Assembly (NCBI RefSeq): GCF_036324505.1
Contig: NC_086354.1
Location: forward strand, 7,675,295-7,739,294
Direction of reading: 5' to 3'
Source: Eleginops maclovinus
Lineage: Eukaryota; Chordata; Actinopteri; Perciformes; Eleginopidae
DNA length: 64,000 nucleotides
Position numbers and translations under genes: made by a program
The notes under the pieces: model-generated
What the model saw: the letters and a program-made list of their open reading frames with translations, nothing else
The model's database searches: none
What the model was told of the DNA's origin: nothing
Shown: piece after piece, positions 34,192 through 45,378 of the stretch
How the letters are laid out: each line of letters begins with the position of its first letter
How positions within the stretch are numbered: the stretch's first letter is position 1

Positions 34192-37100
34192 TTATGGCCC
34201 TTCACTAGAATCTTCCCCAGCTTCCTCAGTGGATTTCAAATCCATCTGAGATTGAATTGGTGATTTTGAAGACCGTGCAGACTGATCTTCTCCTTGGCTG
34301 CCATCTGTTGGATCATCAGTTGTCTCGTTACTGGTGTTGAGGAAAGCTTGGTACTGGTTCCAGAAGCCTGCTGAGCTCCTGGTGGCTGGAATGTTCAAGG
34401 AAGTCATCATTGTAGAAGAAGAAAGTTGGTCAGCTGAAGAACGACTACTCCGGGCTGGTGGACGTGTTGTTTTGGATGCAACACCATGATGCTTCATGTG
34501 CCCCTGCGAACATGAAGTAATTATTTAAACAAAGTAGTTTAGTACTGAAGTTCTTTACTTAGTCCGTCAAATATTGTGTCAATCTCTTGACAAAAAGCAC
34601 TAAAACTGTCTGCCAACATTTCATAATCAACATTTTGGTATTTCACCTTCAGTCCACTGCGACTGGCATACTCTTTCCCACACTCAGCACAGCAATACGT
34701 CTTCTTTTCGGGACGAGACATCGGAGATGGGAGGGTAGGGGCAAGGTTAATGGGGACAGAACCATCCATTGTTTCAATTGTAGCCAATCCCCCAATCTTA
34801 ACATCTTCTATCCGGTCTTCCCGCTCGTATGAACCAAAATGAAAGCTCTGGCGTGTTTCCCTCACAAACGTGGTAGCGCTCTGAGATGCACCCTTTACAT
34901 CAGCCCCAATAGTGTCAGCAGTCTCCGAAGTGGATGTCATGTTGGGGTTCTCGTCAGGCACAGGTGCTTTGTCTTGCTTTGGTGAAGCTGGTGAAGAAGA
35001 CTCATCATTGTCTTCTTCCATGGGTTCTGGTGATTGGGGCCTTGGGGAGACAGACTCTGATTCTAAGGTTGGTGTTGCAATAACATTAGTTATATCTTGA
35101 CTCAGGTTGGGATCAGAGGAGGTACTGGGACAGGTGTAAGCAGAGGGGTCACCAAGGGCATGTTTGCTTTTAAAGTCCTCCAGATTGGATCTGGAGCCTC
35201 GGAGGGCTTCGAAGGAGGTAGCTGCTTCATCTTCTCCACAGTCTACTTCCATAGCGTTAGAGGAAACTGGTGTCTTGGTAACAGTGGAGGAAATTGGTGA
35301 GGGGCTGGGTTTAGGATGTTGGACATTGTTAGTAGCTTGCTCAACCTGGTTATCTTTGCTAACTTGGGAAGCTTGTTCTGTCTGTTGCGAGGCTGGCGAC
35401 GGGGCACTGACACAAAGGACAGGGGGTTCCACACTGCCTGGGGGGGGAGTTTGTGTGGTTGGATTCATGAAGGGGTCAGGGCTAAGGTCAGAGGGGGGAA
35501 TAAGGTCAGGACTGGAGGTCCCAGACTTCCCAAACTCAACTGATTTCATACTGCCAGACACAGGAACCGTGCCAACTGCTGGAGATTGAAATTGTGAGCT
35601 TGGGGCTGGGCTCCTAGAAAGGCCTGCTAAAGGAGGTGTTTTATTAGAGAGAGTATTTGTGTCAGTCAATTGGGATTGAGATTGTGACACAGGTTTTGCA
35701 ATAGATTCTGCTGGCATCTCATGTGCAGGATCCTCTGTGCCATCTGTTGGCAACTGTCCACCAAGGTGCATACGGATGTGGTGCTGGAGCACTAGAGCGT
35801 TAGTAAACTTACGCTGGCACAGTGGGCAAGAGTTCTGGACACGTGCATTCGGTGGTCGGGCGTGATGGGTGGCAAGATGTGACCGCAGGCTGCCTTTGGT
35901 AGAGAAGGATCTGCCACATATCTTACATGGAAAAGGGCGTTCTCCAAGGTGTGTAGCCTGGTGCAGACGCAGTGCTCTTGGACAGCTCAGGACCCGTAGA
36001 CATACCCCACACTGATTGCTTGTCAGGTTACCAGCTGGACCTGTGATGCTTAGAGATGGTAGCAAGCCCCCTGCCATGGCACCCGCTCCATTGGCACTCA
36101 TGCCTAGGGCAGCAACCATCTCATGGGTGAAGTTTGAAACAGAAGTGGAAGCACGTGTTGAGGATGGGGGGGACGCCATGACGTATGTGGTCGAAGTGTT
36201 TGCATTAGTGAAACGACTGTTGGCTGAACTTGAAGAGGTAGTGGCACTGCCAGATAACATCTCAAGAATGGAAGAGGAAGTAGAGGCAGAAAGCCATTCA
36301 GATGAGGAATGGGGGGCCTTCTCTAGCTTTTCCACTAGCCTCTGCAGCTTTGAAGTTTCTGATGTAGGAGTGGATGATGGCAGGGAGGAATGAGTGTTGG
36401 TGGTTTGATCTGGGACTTTAGGAAATGATGAGAAAGGGAAAGAAAGCTGGGTAGATGAAGCAAGTTGGTGGGAGCCTGGGGCAGAGGGGAGTTGGTTGCG
36501 CAGCAGGCCCAAGGTTGCATGGTTGTAGAGGGATGAGTGTGCAGGAGGGGTAGAGGAAGAAGTGGAGACAGATGGGAAAAGGAGCTTAGGCAGGTGGGCT
36601 AGCTGGGAGTATGCAGCAGGAGAAAGCATTGGGGCATGAGGGGGAGTGTTTTCATCAAAGTGCTGCTGCTTGGCACCCTTGAATAACCCTGTGATGCTGG
36701 AAGACGATGACAAGGAAGGGTTGGAGAGGAGGGAAGTAGCCAAAGAAGAGGAGGAAGTTGAGGAGTGAGATGAGCCAGAGGCAATAGAGGCTGCAGCTGC
36801 TACAGCCGCAGCCCGATTAAGCTGCAGAAGAGAGTGGGAAATCAAAGCCAGGTCTACACTAGGGGGCAAGGGTAGGGAAGAAGGAGTAGATCCTCCAGAG
36901 GCTCCCAGAGAATAGCCCGTGCTGGTACCACTGACCTCCACATTATCTCCACACGTTTCATCCTCAGGCCGGCTTTTTGGCTTCTTCTGTATCATATTCA
37001 TGCCACCAGTACTGCTACCACTGCTCATGGTCTGTCCCATTTCTGCTCCGCCAGTGGCCCCTAACGCTACTCCAAACAAGGATGGTGGCAGGAGTGAAAG

Positions 37101-39400
37101 TGAGAGCTCTGGGTTTTGCTCACGATGCCGTAGGAAGTGCACTTTGAGGTTGCCCCGTGTGGTGAAGCGGCTGAGGCACACTGGACACTGGTAGGGTCGT
37201 TCCCCTGTGTGCGAGCGTAGATGTATCTGTAGGGAAGAGTCACTACTGAATGTTTTTCCACAAAAGCGGCAGGCGTGTTGGAGGCGGCCTGTGGAGGTGG
37301 AGCTTGAAGAGGAAGATTCTGCCCCTGCGGAGAAAGATTGCAGGGCATTTTGGGAGTTTTGGACCATAGATACTGATGTGGGGAGGGATGAGTTTAGGAA
37401 GGACAGCCCACTGTGCCCGGTCACTGAAGTGGTATTTGGAGATTTCTCATGAAGATAGCGGGTGGGGAGAGCTAATGACAAGGCTAGCGGATAGCTGGAA
37501 GAAGCCATGGACATTGCGGAAGAGGAAGAGGTGGGGGGTGCTGAGGATCGGGAACTCCCCCTCAGATAACCGTGAGCCCCTCCAGTCCCTCCCATCCCTT
37601 CCATCTGGGATTTGTGGGGCTGCAGGATTTGAGACAAGGAACTGCTTGGCTTTGTGGGTTTGTTGGCTGCCTGAGAAGGGAGCAGGGAGGAGAAACATGC
37701 CAGGAGAGGAGCAACAGAGGTGGAAGGCTGAGGTGTGGTTGGCTGGGTATTTGGGCTGGCTGCCCTTTTGCTGCCTTCTAGACAGAGCTGAGGCAGAGGG
37801 GGGAGAAGATGCTGGGAGGGTGTGTCTATGGTATAGGAGGCTCCACCGAGGCGTAGCACCTGTCTACAGATCTCTTCTGTTATCTGCATTTGATGGATCT
37901 GCCTTTGCTGAAGGACCCGGAGCTCCTCCAGTATCAGGGCGATGCTCAGTTGGGCCCTAGAGGGTGCAGCCGAGGCTGATGTCACTCCTGGGCTGGGAAT
38001 TGGAGTAACAGGACTTGGGGGCCCCTCAGGTACACGGCTAGGGCTTCCAGGGTGTGGTGGTGGACATAGAGAGGCAGATGATGATGAGGAGGAAGAAGAA
38101 GTAGTGGTTGTGGCTGACAGCCCTAACTTGGGAGAGGCCATGTGTGTGCTTCGGGAGGTGGGGCTGAGGGCACTTGCAGAAGACGTAGTGTTGCAACCAG
38201 TCTGTTGAAGCGCGATTGGATATTGAGTTTGGGAAGAGAGAGAGGAGAAAGGGAAGTCAGGAGAGAGGGAGGGTCCTGGGTCTTTGAGGGGCTGGTGGGT
38301 AGGCTGGCTGGGTGAGCAGGATATCAGTGGACCCTCAGTAGGTAAAGAAGGGGTCTGAGAGCCCTTGAAAGATGAACGGACAGCAAGGGGCAGCTGGGAG
38401 CTTTGAAGAGAGATCGATGGAGAGCACAAGGGAGAATCCAGGATAAATGGAAAGGAGTTTGACTTCACTGCCAAGTTGTCATCTAAGAAAATTGAAAGAA
38501 GAAACACTAAATGTAAATCATACCACCAATGAAAACAATATCATCAAGGTTTACATAACGGTCTACAATCGTTTTCATTATATAGGACACAACATATAAA
38601 AAGCAGCGGTGAAAAGTATATTATCTTATTCAGTTGCTTTTTAACCTCTGGGATTAATTTACACTAGTTTATAATCCACTACTGTTTTCTTTTCCTCTTT
38701 GTCTTGTCTATCCTCATCACCTGACTGCAGCCTCCCGACCACTGTTGCCACAGACACACACACACAGTCCACATTCCACTGATCTGCAAGAATACACTGC
38801 TCACCCGTAGAGGAGCCTACCTTGTTTCCAGGGCAACACGCACAAGACAATAGACTTTACCTTACCCCCTCCCAAATAAAAAGCAGCCACATCCATACAC
38901 TCTCCCATCCCTGCCCCTTTCTCATTCTTCCCTCCTCCATTCAAGCTGTCTATCTTTCATCTCCTTCAAAGCCCTACCCCCAGTGGTTCAGTGGGGTGCA
39001 AAGGGTTAGGCTCTGCGTAGGTACTGGACACTGTACTGGGTGCCTGATTGGCTGGCAGACTTGACCTTTAACACAGGTCACATTCCTGATTTGGTTTAGG
39101 GCCAGGCAGAGGAAGAAAGGTGACTCGAAAGAAAACAAACACCAAAAACAGACATGATGGCTCACAGACCATCAACAAGCTAACTTGGCCGAAAAAAAGC
39201 ACGAGAGACTAATGGTAAAGCACTCACACACAGAATACCCGTCAATGCACAACAAACAGACACAATAGAAAGAACACTTTGTATGCAGAGGGTTGTTCAT
39301 GCACACGCTAACACACACAGAGATACTGCTGTTGGCTTGAATCTACAATTTTATGACACACTGTGGGCCCTCCTCCTGTAACAGGAGTTAACAGACACAA

Positions 39401-39446
<46 letters not shown>

Positions 39447-40225
39447 CTTCATGAGTATGTTCATGCTTCAATGCCCAGCAACAAAGCTGAAAGGGGACAA
39501 TAGGGTCTAACGCTATCGCAGTTAAGAGCACCTTATACAGTGCCTCACAAAGTTTCCTTTAAGTTGACCTTCTCATCTTTTTGCTTCAACCACAGTATCT
39601 TGCTTCTAGTAACATTCACATTCACTACACATTCTTAAAGTATTTCTCTGGGGATTTACTGTATATCCCCCTATTCTGAGTGGTCTGCGTCTTTGAACCA
39701 GTAGCAGTGATGAGGACTGAAGACATTTGTATTTAGTAGGGAAAAGAAAGCAGCTAATGGCAGCAACCACTGAGAATGAATTAAAGACTGTCTGTAGGCC
39801 AATTCTTCCAACAAGGCTTCTTTTTCTTAGCGTTCATGTATGACAAAATGTTAATTAAATGGATGTAAATGTTCAATATTTCTGGAAAAAACCTTTAGAA
39901 ATGGAGATAAAATAACTACCTTCTAATCAGTAACGTGCTTTTGAAAAGTCTGACAGATTAAATTTAAATTTTTAAGAGTTTTACTAAAAGTTACATTTTT
40001 AGTTTAATGTATGCATTACATCAGATAAACTATCCCAATGAAAAATCAACTGGAACAATCTCTGCATGTTGAGGCAAAGTCAATTATTTGAAGTGAAACC
40101 AATCCCACTGAATAATGAGTAATCTATTGATATATAGTCTATTTCTCACCATGCTCAAGTATCCGACAGGCACCGAGGGTCAGGTTCATAAGCTGCTGAG
40201 GTCGTTTCTGTTTCCGACGGGACAT
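34192..40225 (-). CDS. sall2: Spalt-like transcription factor 2, complete
   Basis: SALL proteins are nuclear C2H2 zinc-finger regulators; their N-terminal MSRRKQ motif recruits the NuRD complex. Three coding exons: 40150-40225, 34647-38482, 34192-34503, giving 1407 residues. Exon 1 encodes [19 protein letters not shown] conserved SALL dimerisation-like helix ([20 protein letters not shown]) follows. A first finger pair lies at about 425-480 (C..C of CRFCGKTF, with linker HTGERPYQC) and a pair plus third finger at about 846-931 ([24 protein letters not shown]). A last finger is split by the final intron ([15 protein letters not shown] | GHMKHH). The assignment to SALL2 rather than SALL1/3/4 rests on finger layout and synteny with mmp14, acin1 and chd8. 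Ser/Thr/Pro-rich tracts make it longer than the roughly 1000-residue mammalian protein. Confidence 0.9.
39402..39444 (+). repeat. (AC)n microsatellite in sall2 intron
   Basis: This is a perfect 43-bp AC tract in the intron 38483-40149, which otherwise shows no recognisable feature. Confidence 0.9.
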
Positions 40226-40530
40226 GCTTCTGCAGGATGGGACCGACGCAGGGGCGCATTGGCCAACACACAACTTTTATTCTTTCTCCCTGTGCACTGA
40301 AAAAAGTAAGTATCTAAATTACTTAGAGGGAAAAAATAGAGGAAAAACTAAAGTTTCTCCAAAAATGTGACAATGGACCCTCCAGATTGATTAATCTCAA
40401 TAAAGCTTGTCCATGTTGGTGGCATTGTGGTGCAGAGAAAGAAAAACTGAACTAAAGTGCCAAAGACGCATGTGTGACAGTTTCTCTCAACAAGTCTTCC
40501 TTTTCTCAAAACTCACCGTTGGCCCTCCTT

Positions 40531-40575
40531 ACACACACACACACACACGCACACACACGCACACACACACACACA
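40531..40575 (+). repeat. Interrupted (AC)n microsatellite in sall2 intron 1
   Basis: An AC tract with two GC interruptions lies in the intron between the non-coding exon and the first coding exon of sall2. Confidence 0.9.
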
Positions 40576-41165
40576 GCCCACTTGTTCATCAACTACTTTG
40601 CATTCAAATGGCGAGTGAACACCCCTTCTTTTGAGGAGCCAAGAGTCCACTGCCTTGCTTTGGTAAACCCACATACATAAAGACCCTTTCCTGAGCTTCC
40701 AATTATTGATATGATCCTCTAACATCTGGTTTTCCTGTGTTCAACAGAAGGAAACGGGTAGGATTAGGACACTTTGGTTAAATTAATTCTGCTTTTTACT
40801 TCTTTTTTTTTTACATTATACCAAATGTATTTAATCAGAGGCCACACATGCCCATATTCTAGTCTATTCAAGCTGTGTGATATGTGAGGTGTTAGTGCTC
40901 CGGTCGCCTCTAAAACAGGCTGCTGTGTGAGCTCAGTAAACAGGGTGGCTGAAATGAGGTGGAATTTGCAACAATGGCGTAGAGGGAGCACAGCTGAGTG
41001 AACATCACCCTCTTAGAGCCTCTCCAACACATAAGGCCACTGACTGGAGGCACAATGCTCCCTTTTCACCCTCATCCCGACCGCTTACCACGTGGAGAGG
41101 TAGTGAAAGAAAGACACAAGCAGAGAGTGAGGAGGAAAATAATTTTTCACCCGTGCCCTGTGACA

Positions 41166-41182
41166 CCCCCCCCCCCCCCCCC
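41166..41182 (+). repeat. C homopolymer and C/A-rich tract
   Basis: A run of 17 C is followed by CACCC/CACACA-rich sequence to about 41235, in sall2 intron 1. On the sall2-sense strand it is a G-rich tract. Confidence 0.8.
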
Positions 41183-41956
41183 ACCCAGACACACACACAA
41201 CCCACCCCCCCACCAAACACCACCCACCCCAGCCTCTCCTCTGTCTCTCTGAGGCTTGGACAGAATAATAAAAAGCATCTAAGGTTTGACATATAGTTCA
41301 AATGTTATAGTTCCTCAATCGATTACAGTCCAATCGAGTAATCATTTGTGTCAAAATGATTCAAAATTTTAAAAAAGGTCTTCCATTGTTGCACAGTTTA
41401 AGTGCGAGTAATTTATAAAAAGGATACATTTGACTTCCGCACTTCTGTTTGAATCTGTAGTGAGCATATGGAGACTTTTTTCTATGTAAATCGAGCAGTG
41501 ATTTCCGTGCAATATAAAATGATTAAAAGGAAAATAATTAGCCTATAAACATGCTCGTCATTGTGTAATCGATACTAATTTGTCAAAGAGAAAGAAGTGA
41601 TAACTCCAATAGTTGTTATCAAACAGTAAAAAGACAGTATCTCGTTGCTTTTTTTAAACCAGAACTCTATTGTGCCAACAACGCATTCGTATTTTTCGTG
41701 CCATCTTGCCAATACGACGGTCGGACGTGTTTTTTAAACCAATGTTTGGAAACAAGCGAAAATACGCCGGAGAGATGCGCGTCCCCGCTACTGTACGGCG
41801 ACCTGTTGCACGCCAGGCGCGCTCCCACATCATAACAAGTTATGATTCATAAAATATTATGACTTCTCGAAAAAATACAGTCCCGGATGTGCATTTCCCC
41901 CACAGGCCGCTCGTCGCCGACACAACTGCTTTAAATATAACACAAAAACAACTTAC

Positions 41957-42060
41957 CATGTTTGAAACGATGATTTTTGGCAGCGATATTGTGTAATGAC
42001 ACGGGGGGGAAAAGCTCAGGAGCTTAGGTAGGGTAAGATCGGCTCTCGTCTCTCAGCCGG
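41957..42060 (-). other. sall2: Probable non-coding first exon and promoter of sall2
   Basis: A minus-strand consensus splice donor (CATG|GTAAGT) ends at 41957. The first coding exon begins right after an acceptor (CCTGCAG|AAGCATG, exon start 40229), so it needs an upstream exon. The sequence before the donor has no in-frame start joining the main frame, so the exon is taken as 5' UTR. The interval and its upstream side (to about 42320) are richer in CpG than the surroundings. The 5' boundary is a guess. Confidence 0.55.
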
Positions 42061-42361
42061 GACACTGGCGCAGCAATTCCCTATTCACTCTCAGGGATGC
42101 GCAGTCGGACAGCCGCATTTTTTTTCAATTATTTATCTCCGTCGCAAATGGCGTTTCTTTCTCTTATGACAAAGGGTTATTATGCGTGAATGTATTTACT
42201 CATAGTCCTGTGTCGGGAGGAGAAGCAGGGGCGGTGCGGATAGCTGCGGGCTACTCGCTGCACGGGGAGGATTATTTTCTTGGCTGTGCGTGCTGCTCTT
42301 CCTCTTTTCTTTGTATTTGTCGGGGCCTGCTGCTGTCAGGCCTGTCTGCGCTCTCTGCGGT

Positions 42362-42384
42362 ACTGTCTGTCTGTCTGTCTGTCT
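42362..42384 (+). repeat. (CTGT)n tetranucleotide microsatellite
   Basis: About five perfect CTGT units lie upstream of sall2, followed by interrupted CTGTCTGC copies to about 42418. Confidence 0.85.
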
Positions 42385-42419
42385 GCTTAGCAGGCTAGCT
42401 GTCTGTCTGCCTGTCTCTT

Positions 42420-44636
42420 ATAATTAATGGCCCTCGCTGCCAGACGGTCCTCTGGGAAACAGTGACCACGGTTACCTCCACATTGGCTCTCAGTGTGCAT
42501 GTCACATAGGAGTGCAGGCCCGGGCACACACAGCTGGGCTCAATCAGGCTGACCGGGAGATTGGTACAGGTGTACATGATTGTACCCCCGCCCCACCAGG
42601 TTATCATAACAAATCATATTTCATATTTTTCCACTTTTAATTAAAAAAAAAATCACATTTCGTTTATTTAATGTTGGTTTCCTGGCACTACACGTGTTAT
42701 CCCCATATTTGCATTGAGTTCTCAGTACAGTCTTTACAGAGCTATTTTGGGTCTTTGACTCATAATAAGGAAGCACACTTTGTTTACTGTATCAGCCAAA
42801 ATCATTTTGAGACAACACCTGTCCACTGGAAATATATAGGTTTTATAAAAGCCAATAATAAGTCTGAATCTTGTTTATAGTCCTTCATAGCATTCGATGT
42901 GTCTATAGATATGTCGGTGTGTAAGTCTTTCTATTTGGATCAGCGAGATTATTTTAGATTTAGTGTAGATTTTAAATGTAGTCTGATTTATTCTGAGATT
43001 GGATTGGATTAGATTGGAGTGGGAATGACTGCAGGGCTGATTGACTTCATTCAAATACATTTGATCTTTGATCGTTGAGTTTAGCTTGATAAATCATCTG
43101 TTCAGGACTTCAAGAATGACCTTGACAAATTTAATCTCTGAAGTATCCAGATACAAACATTATATTCTAGTCTTTGCACTTGCATGACAATATATATTCT
43201 TAAATATGGAACAAAATATCCAGATTTATGTCAGGATCAGGTAATTTCTTTTCACATTCCATTGATAACACTATTAAGATGGTTGCATCTCATTGAATGC
43301 AATTCAAACCATAGTCTGAGGAACTAACAACCTTCCCTGATCCCTGTATTTAAAATAGAACAGCAGATTTATTTTTGATTACTTTTATATTTACAATCGA
43401 ACGTGTTGCCTGAACTACCTTGTCTCGTGTTTGACAGGTGCTGTAGTCTTACATCAGTAAAGCCACTAGGTGTCTCTCAAAGACAACCTGTTTTACAATA
43501 AAGTTGAGCTGCTCATTTTTAACTAGATAACGTACATATTATTGAGAAATCCTTTCAGCATTATCAAAATGGTTTGCGTTTTCCAGCTGACTCATATTTC
43601 CTACTTTGTGGAATAGGCCCTGATTTAAAAATGCATCTCTGGTTTGTGAAGTAAATCAGATATTCCAGCAGTTAGGCATGTGCTCTGAGAAACAGATGAT
43701 TCATACTCTTCAAACATCAAGTTTTATCCTGTAGAAGAGTAAAGGGCATGACATCATGTTTTATCTACCAAAGGGGGAATCAAGAGGGCATGTTTGATGT
43801 GCTTTTTTGGAACATGAAGGCACCAAGGAGTGCATGCAACGTATTTCAAACACATACAGTATAGACACCAACACTTGTTGTATTAACACAAATAACGCTC
43901 AGTGCATTAAGGCAATATGTTGCACCAGACGCCATATGCTTTTCGTTTTGGTGTAGAGAACAGTCACCAAAGTCAGTGAACTGACACAGTAATGTCAGCA
44001 ACACAACTATATCGGAAAGTTCCAAATTGTACACATTTTAAATTGTGTTGGTTGAGCAGTAGACTTATGCAGGAGTGTTTTTAAGGGCTATGGGACAGAT
44101 GCTGGCCTTGTGTATGTGAAACAAGCGTATTTTAATATTGAAAGTTAAATGGCTTGGTCATGTAAATAGAGTTACATTTTCAGGGAAGTGAAACTAGTGT
44201 TCTTGTGTGTGCAGGTGCAGTTATGGTTGCACAGGCCTCAAATCACAAATCCCAAAAGCATGTAACAGATGGGTCGGCAACCTTATTGACATGTGGCAGC
44301 TTAACTGATGGCAAAACAGTGTACTTAGATAGATATTAGGTTAGGTAGACATTGTCAGTATTTAGATTTGTTTTGCTTTTTTTGCATTGATTGATTGCCA
44401 TTGATGCCTTTTGGGGTTCTCCTTTTCCTGTAGTGTGTTAGATAGGTTTTTGTGCATGTAAATGGTCTTTTAAGGCAAAAATATCCAAGTTTCTCTCCCA
44501 CACACCTCCGGAAATGCCTCCATTGGATTCCTTTGTTACATCCGTGATTGAATTATGAAACACACACTCTTCTATTGACTAGAGCTCCAACTTTACTTCA
44601 CCGTTGCCTAATCATTTTCCCTTCGCCACCTTCCAG
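42420..44636. other. Intergenic region between sall2 and the TRIM gene
   Basis: AT-rich sequence of about 2.2 kb lies between divergently transcribed genes. No splice-bounded open frame or strong repeat was seen. It probably contains regulatory sequence for one or both genes, but nothing specific is supported. Confidence 0.5.
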
Positions 44637-44791
44637 GGTCACGTGACCTCTCTGAGTCAGTTCAAACCACTGAAGCAGACACCAAGGGGGGTGGATCTGT
44701 TGGGATTAGCCTCCTTGGTCAACAATACTGACCACACGCAATACTCACCCTCACCGATGGCCACAGTCTACAAACACCAGGGCACCACCAG
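44637..44791 (+). other. Possible 5' exon of the TRIM gene
   Basis: An acceptor (CCTTCCAG|GGTCACGTG) and a strong donor (ACCAG|GTAAGA) bound a 155-nt segment that is open throughout in one frame. Splicing to the next acceptor (CACAG|TGATCC, 45366) keeps that frame into the TRIM start codon and would add 13 codons upstream from an ATG at 44757. It may be a 5' UTR exon that happens to be open, or it may encode an N-terminal extension. Confidence 0.4.
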
Positions 44792-45378
44792 GTAAGAGAC
44801 ACCATTTAAAAAAATGTTTATTCTCATTAAATTCAGTTCAGATAAGCATATGTGTGTTCGAAGTTAAAGATGCAAAAGAAGAGCACATGCTGAGAGTAAA
44901 TCAGGCCAACAATCTGTCAAGGATGATCTCCTGATCCCCTGTAACTGTGCTTAGTGGAGTTAGCGCTCGTCTCGAGTCAATGTTGCAACCCTTTACCGTC
45001 AATGTGATCACCAGCAAGTCTTCATTTGAAACACCATTATCGCTCACTTACACCCATTAAGATATGAAGTGTTATTTTGGTCCAACCTCCGAACATTTTC
45101 CCAGTAATAGTGGTTAAGTATTCTATTCATAGAGCGCGGTAGGCAAAAGCCCAGGAGACAGGATTACTGTTCAGCATGCACAGTTGGAGTGAAACTTCCC
45201 ACCAGCTCAACAAGAACCGTGCGTTACTATTCACATGCTTAAATGTAACCTGGTTACATTTTCTCAGCACATACAATAACTCACTGCAATCCAAATCAGT
45301 GTGTATCTGGTTTCTTTCTTGTGTACCAACTGTATAGTTACTAGCCTTTTGTGACCCATACACAGTGATCCGCCCACT

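Noticed and set aside
34912..38208. Several plus-strand frames of 60-194 codons across sall2
   Set aside because: Shadows of the sall2 coding exon; they have no domain, no splice structure and lie opposite the zinc fingers.
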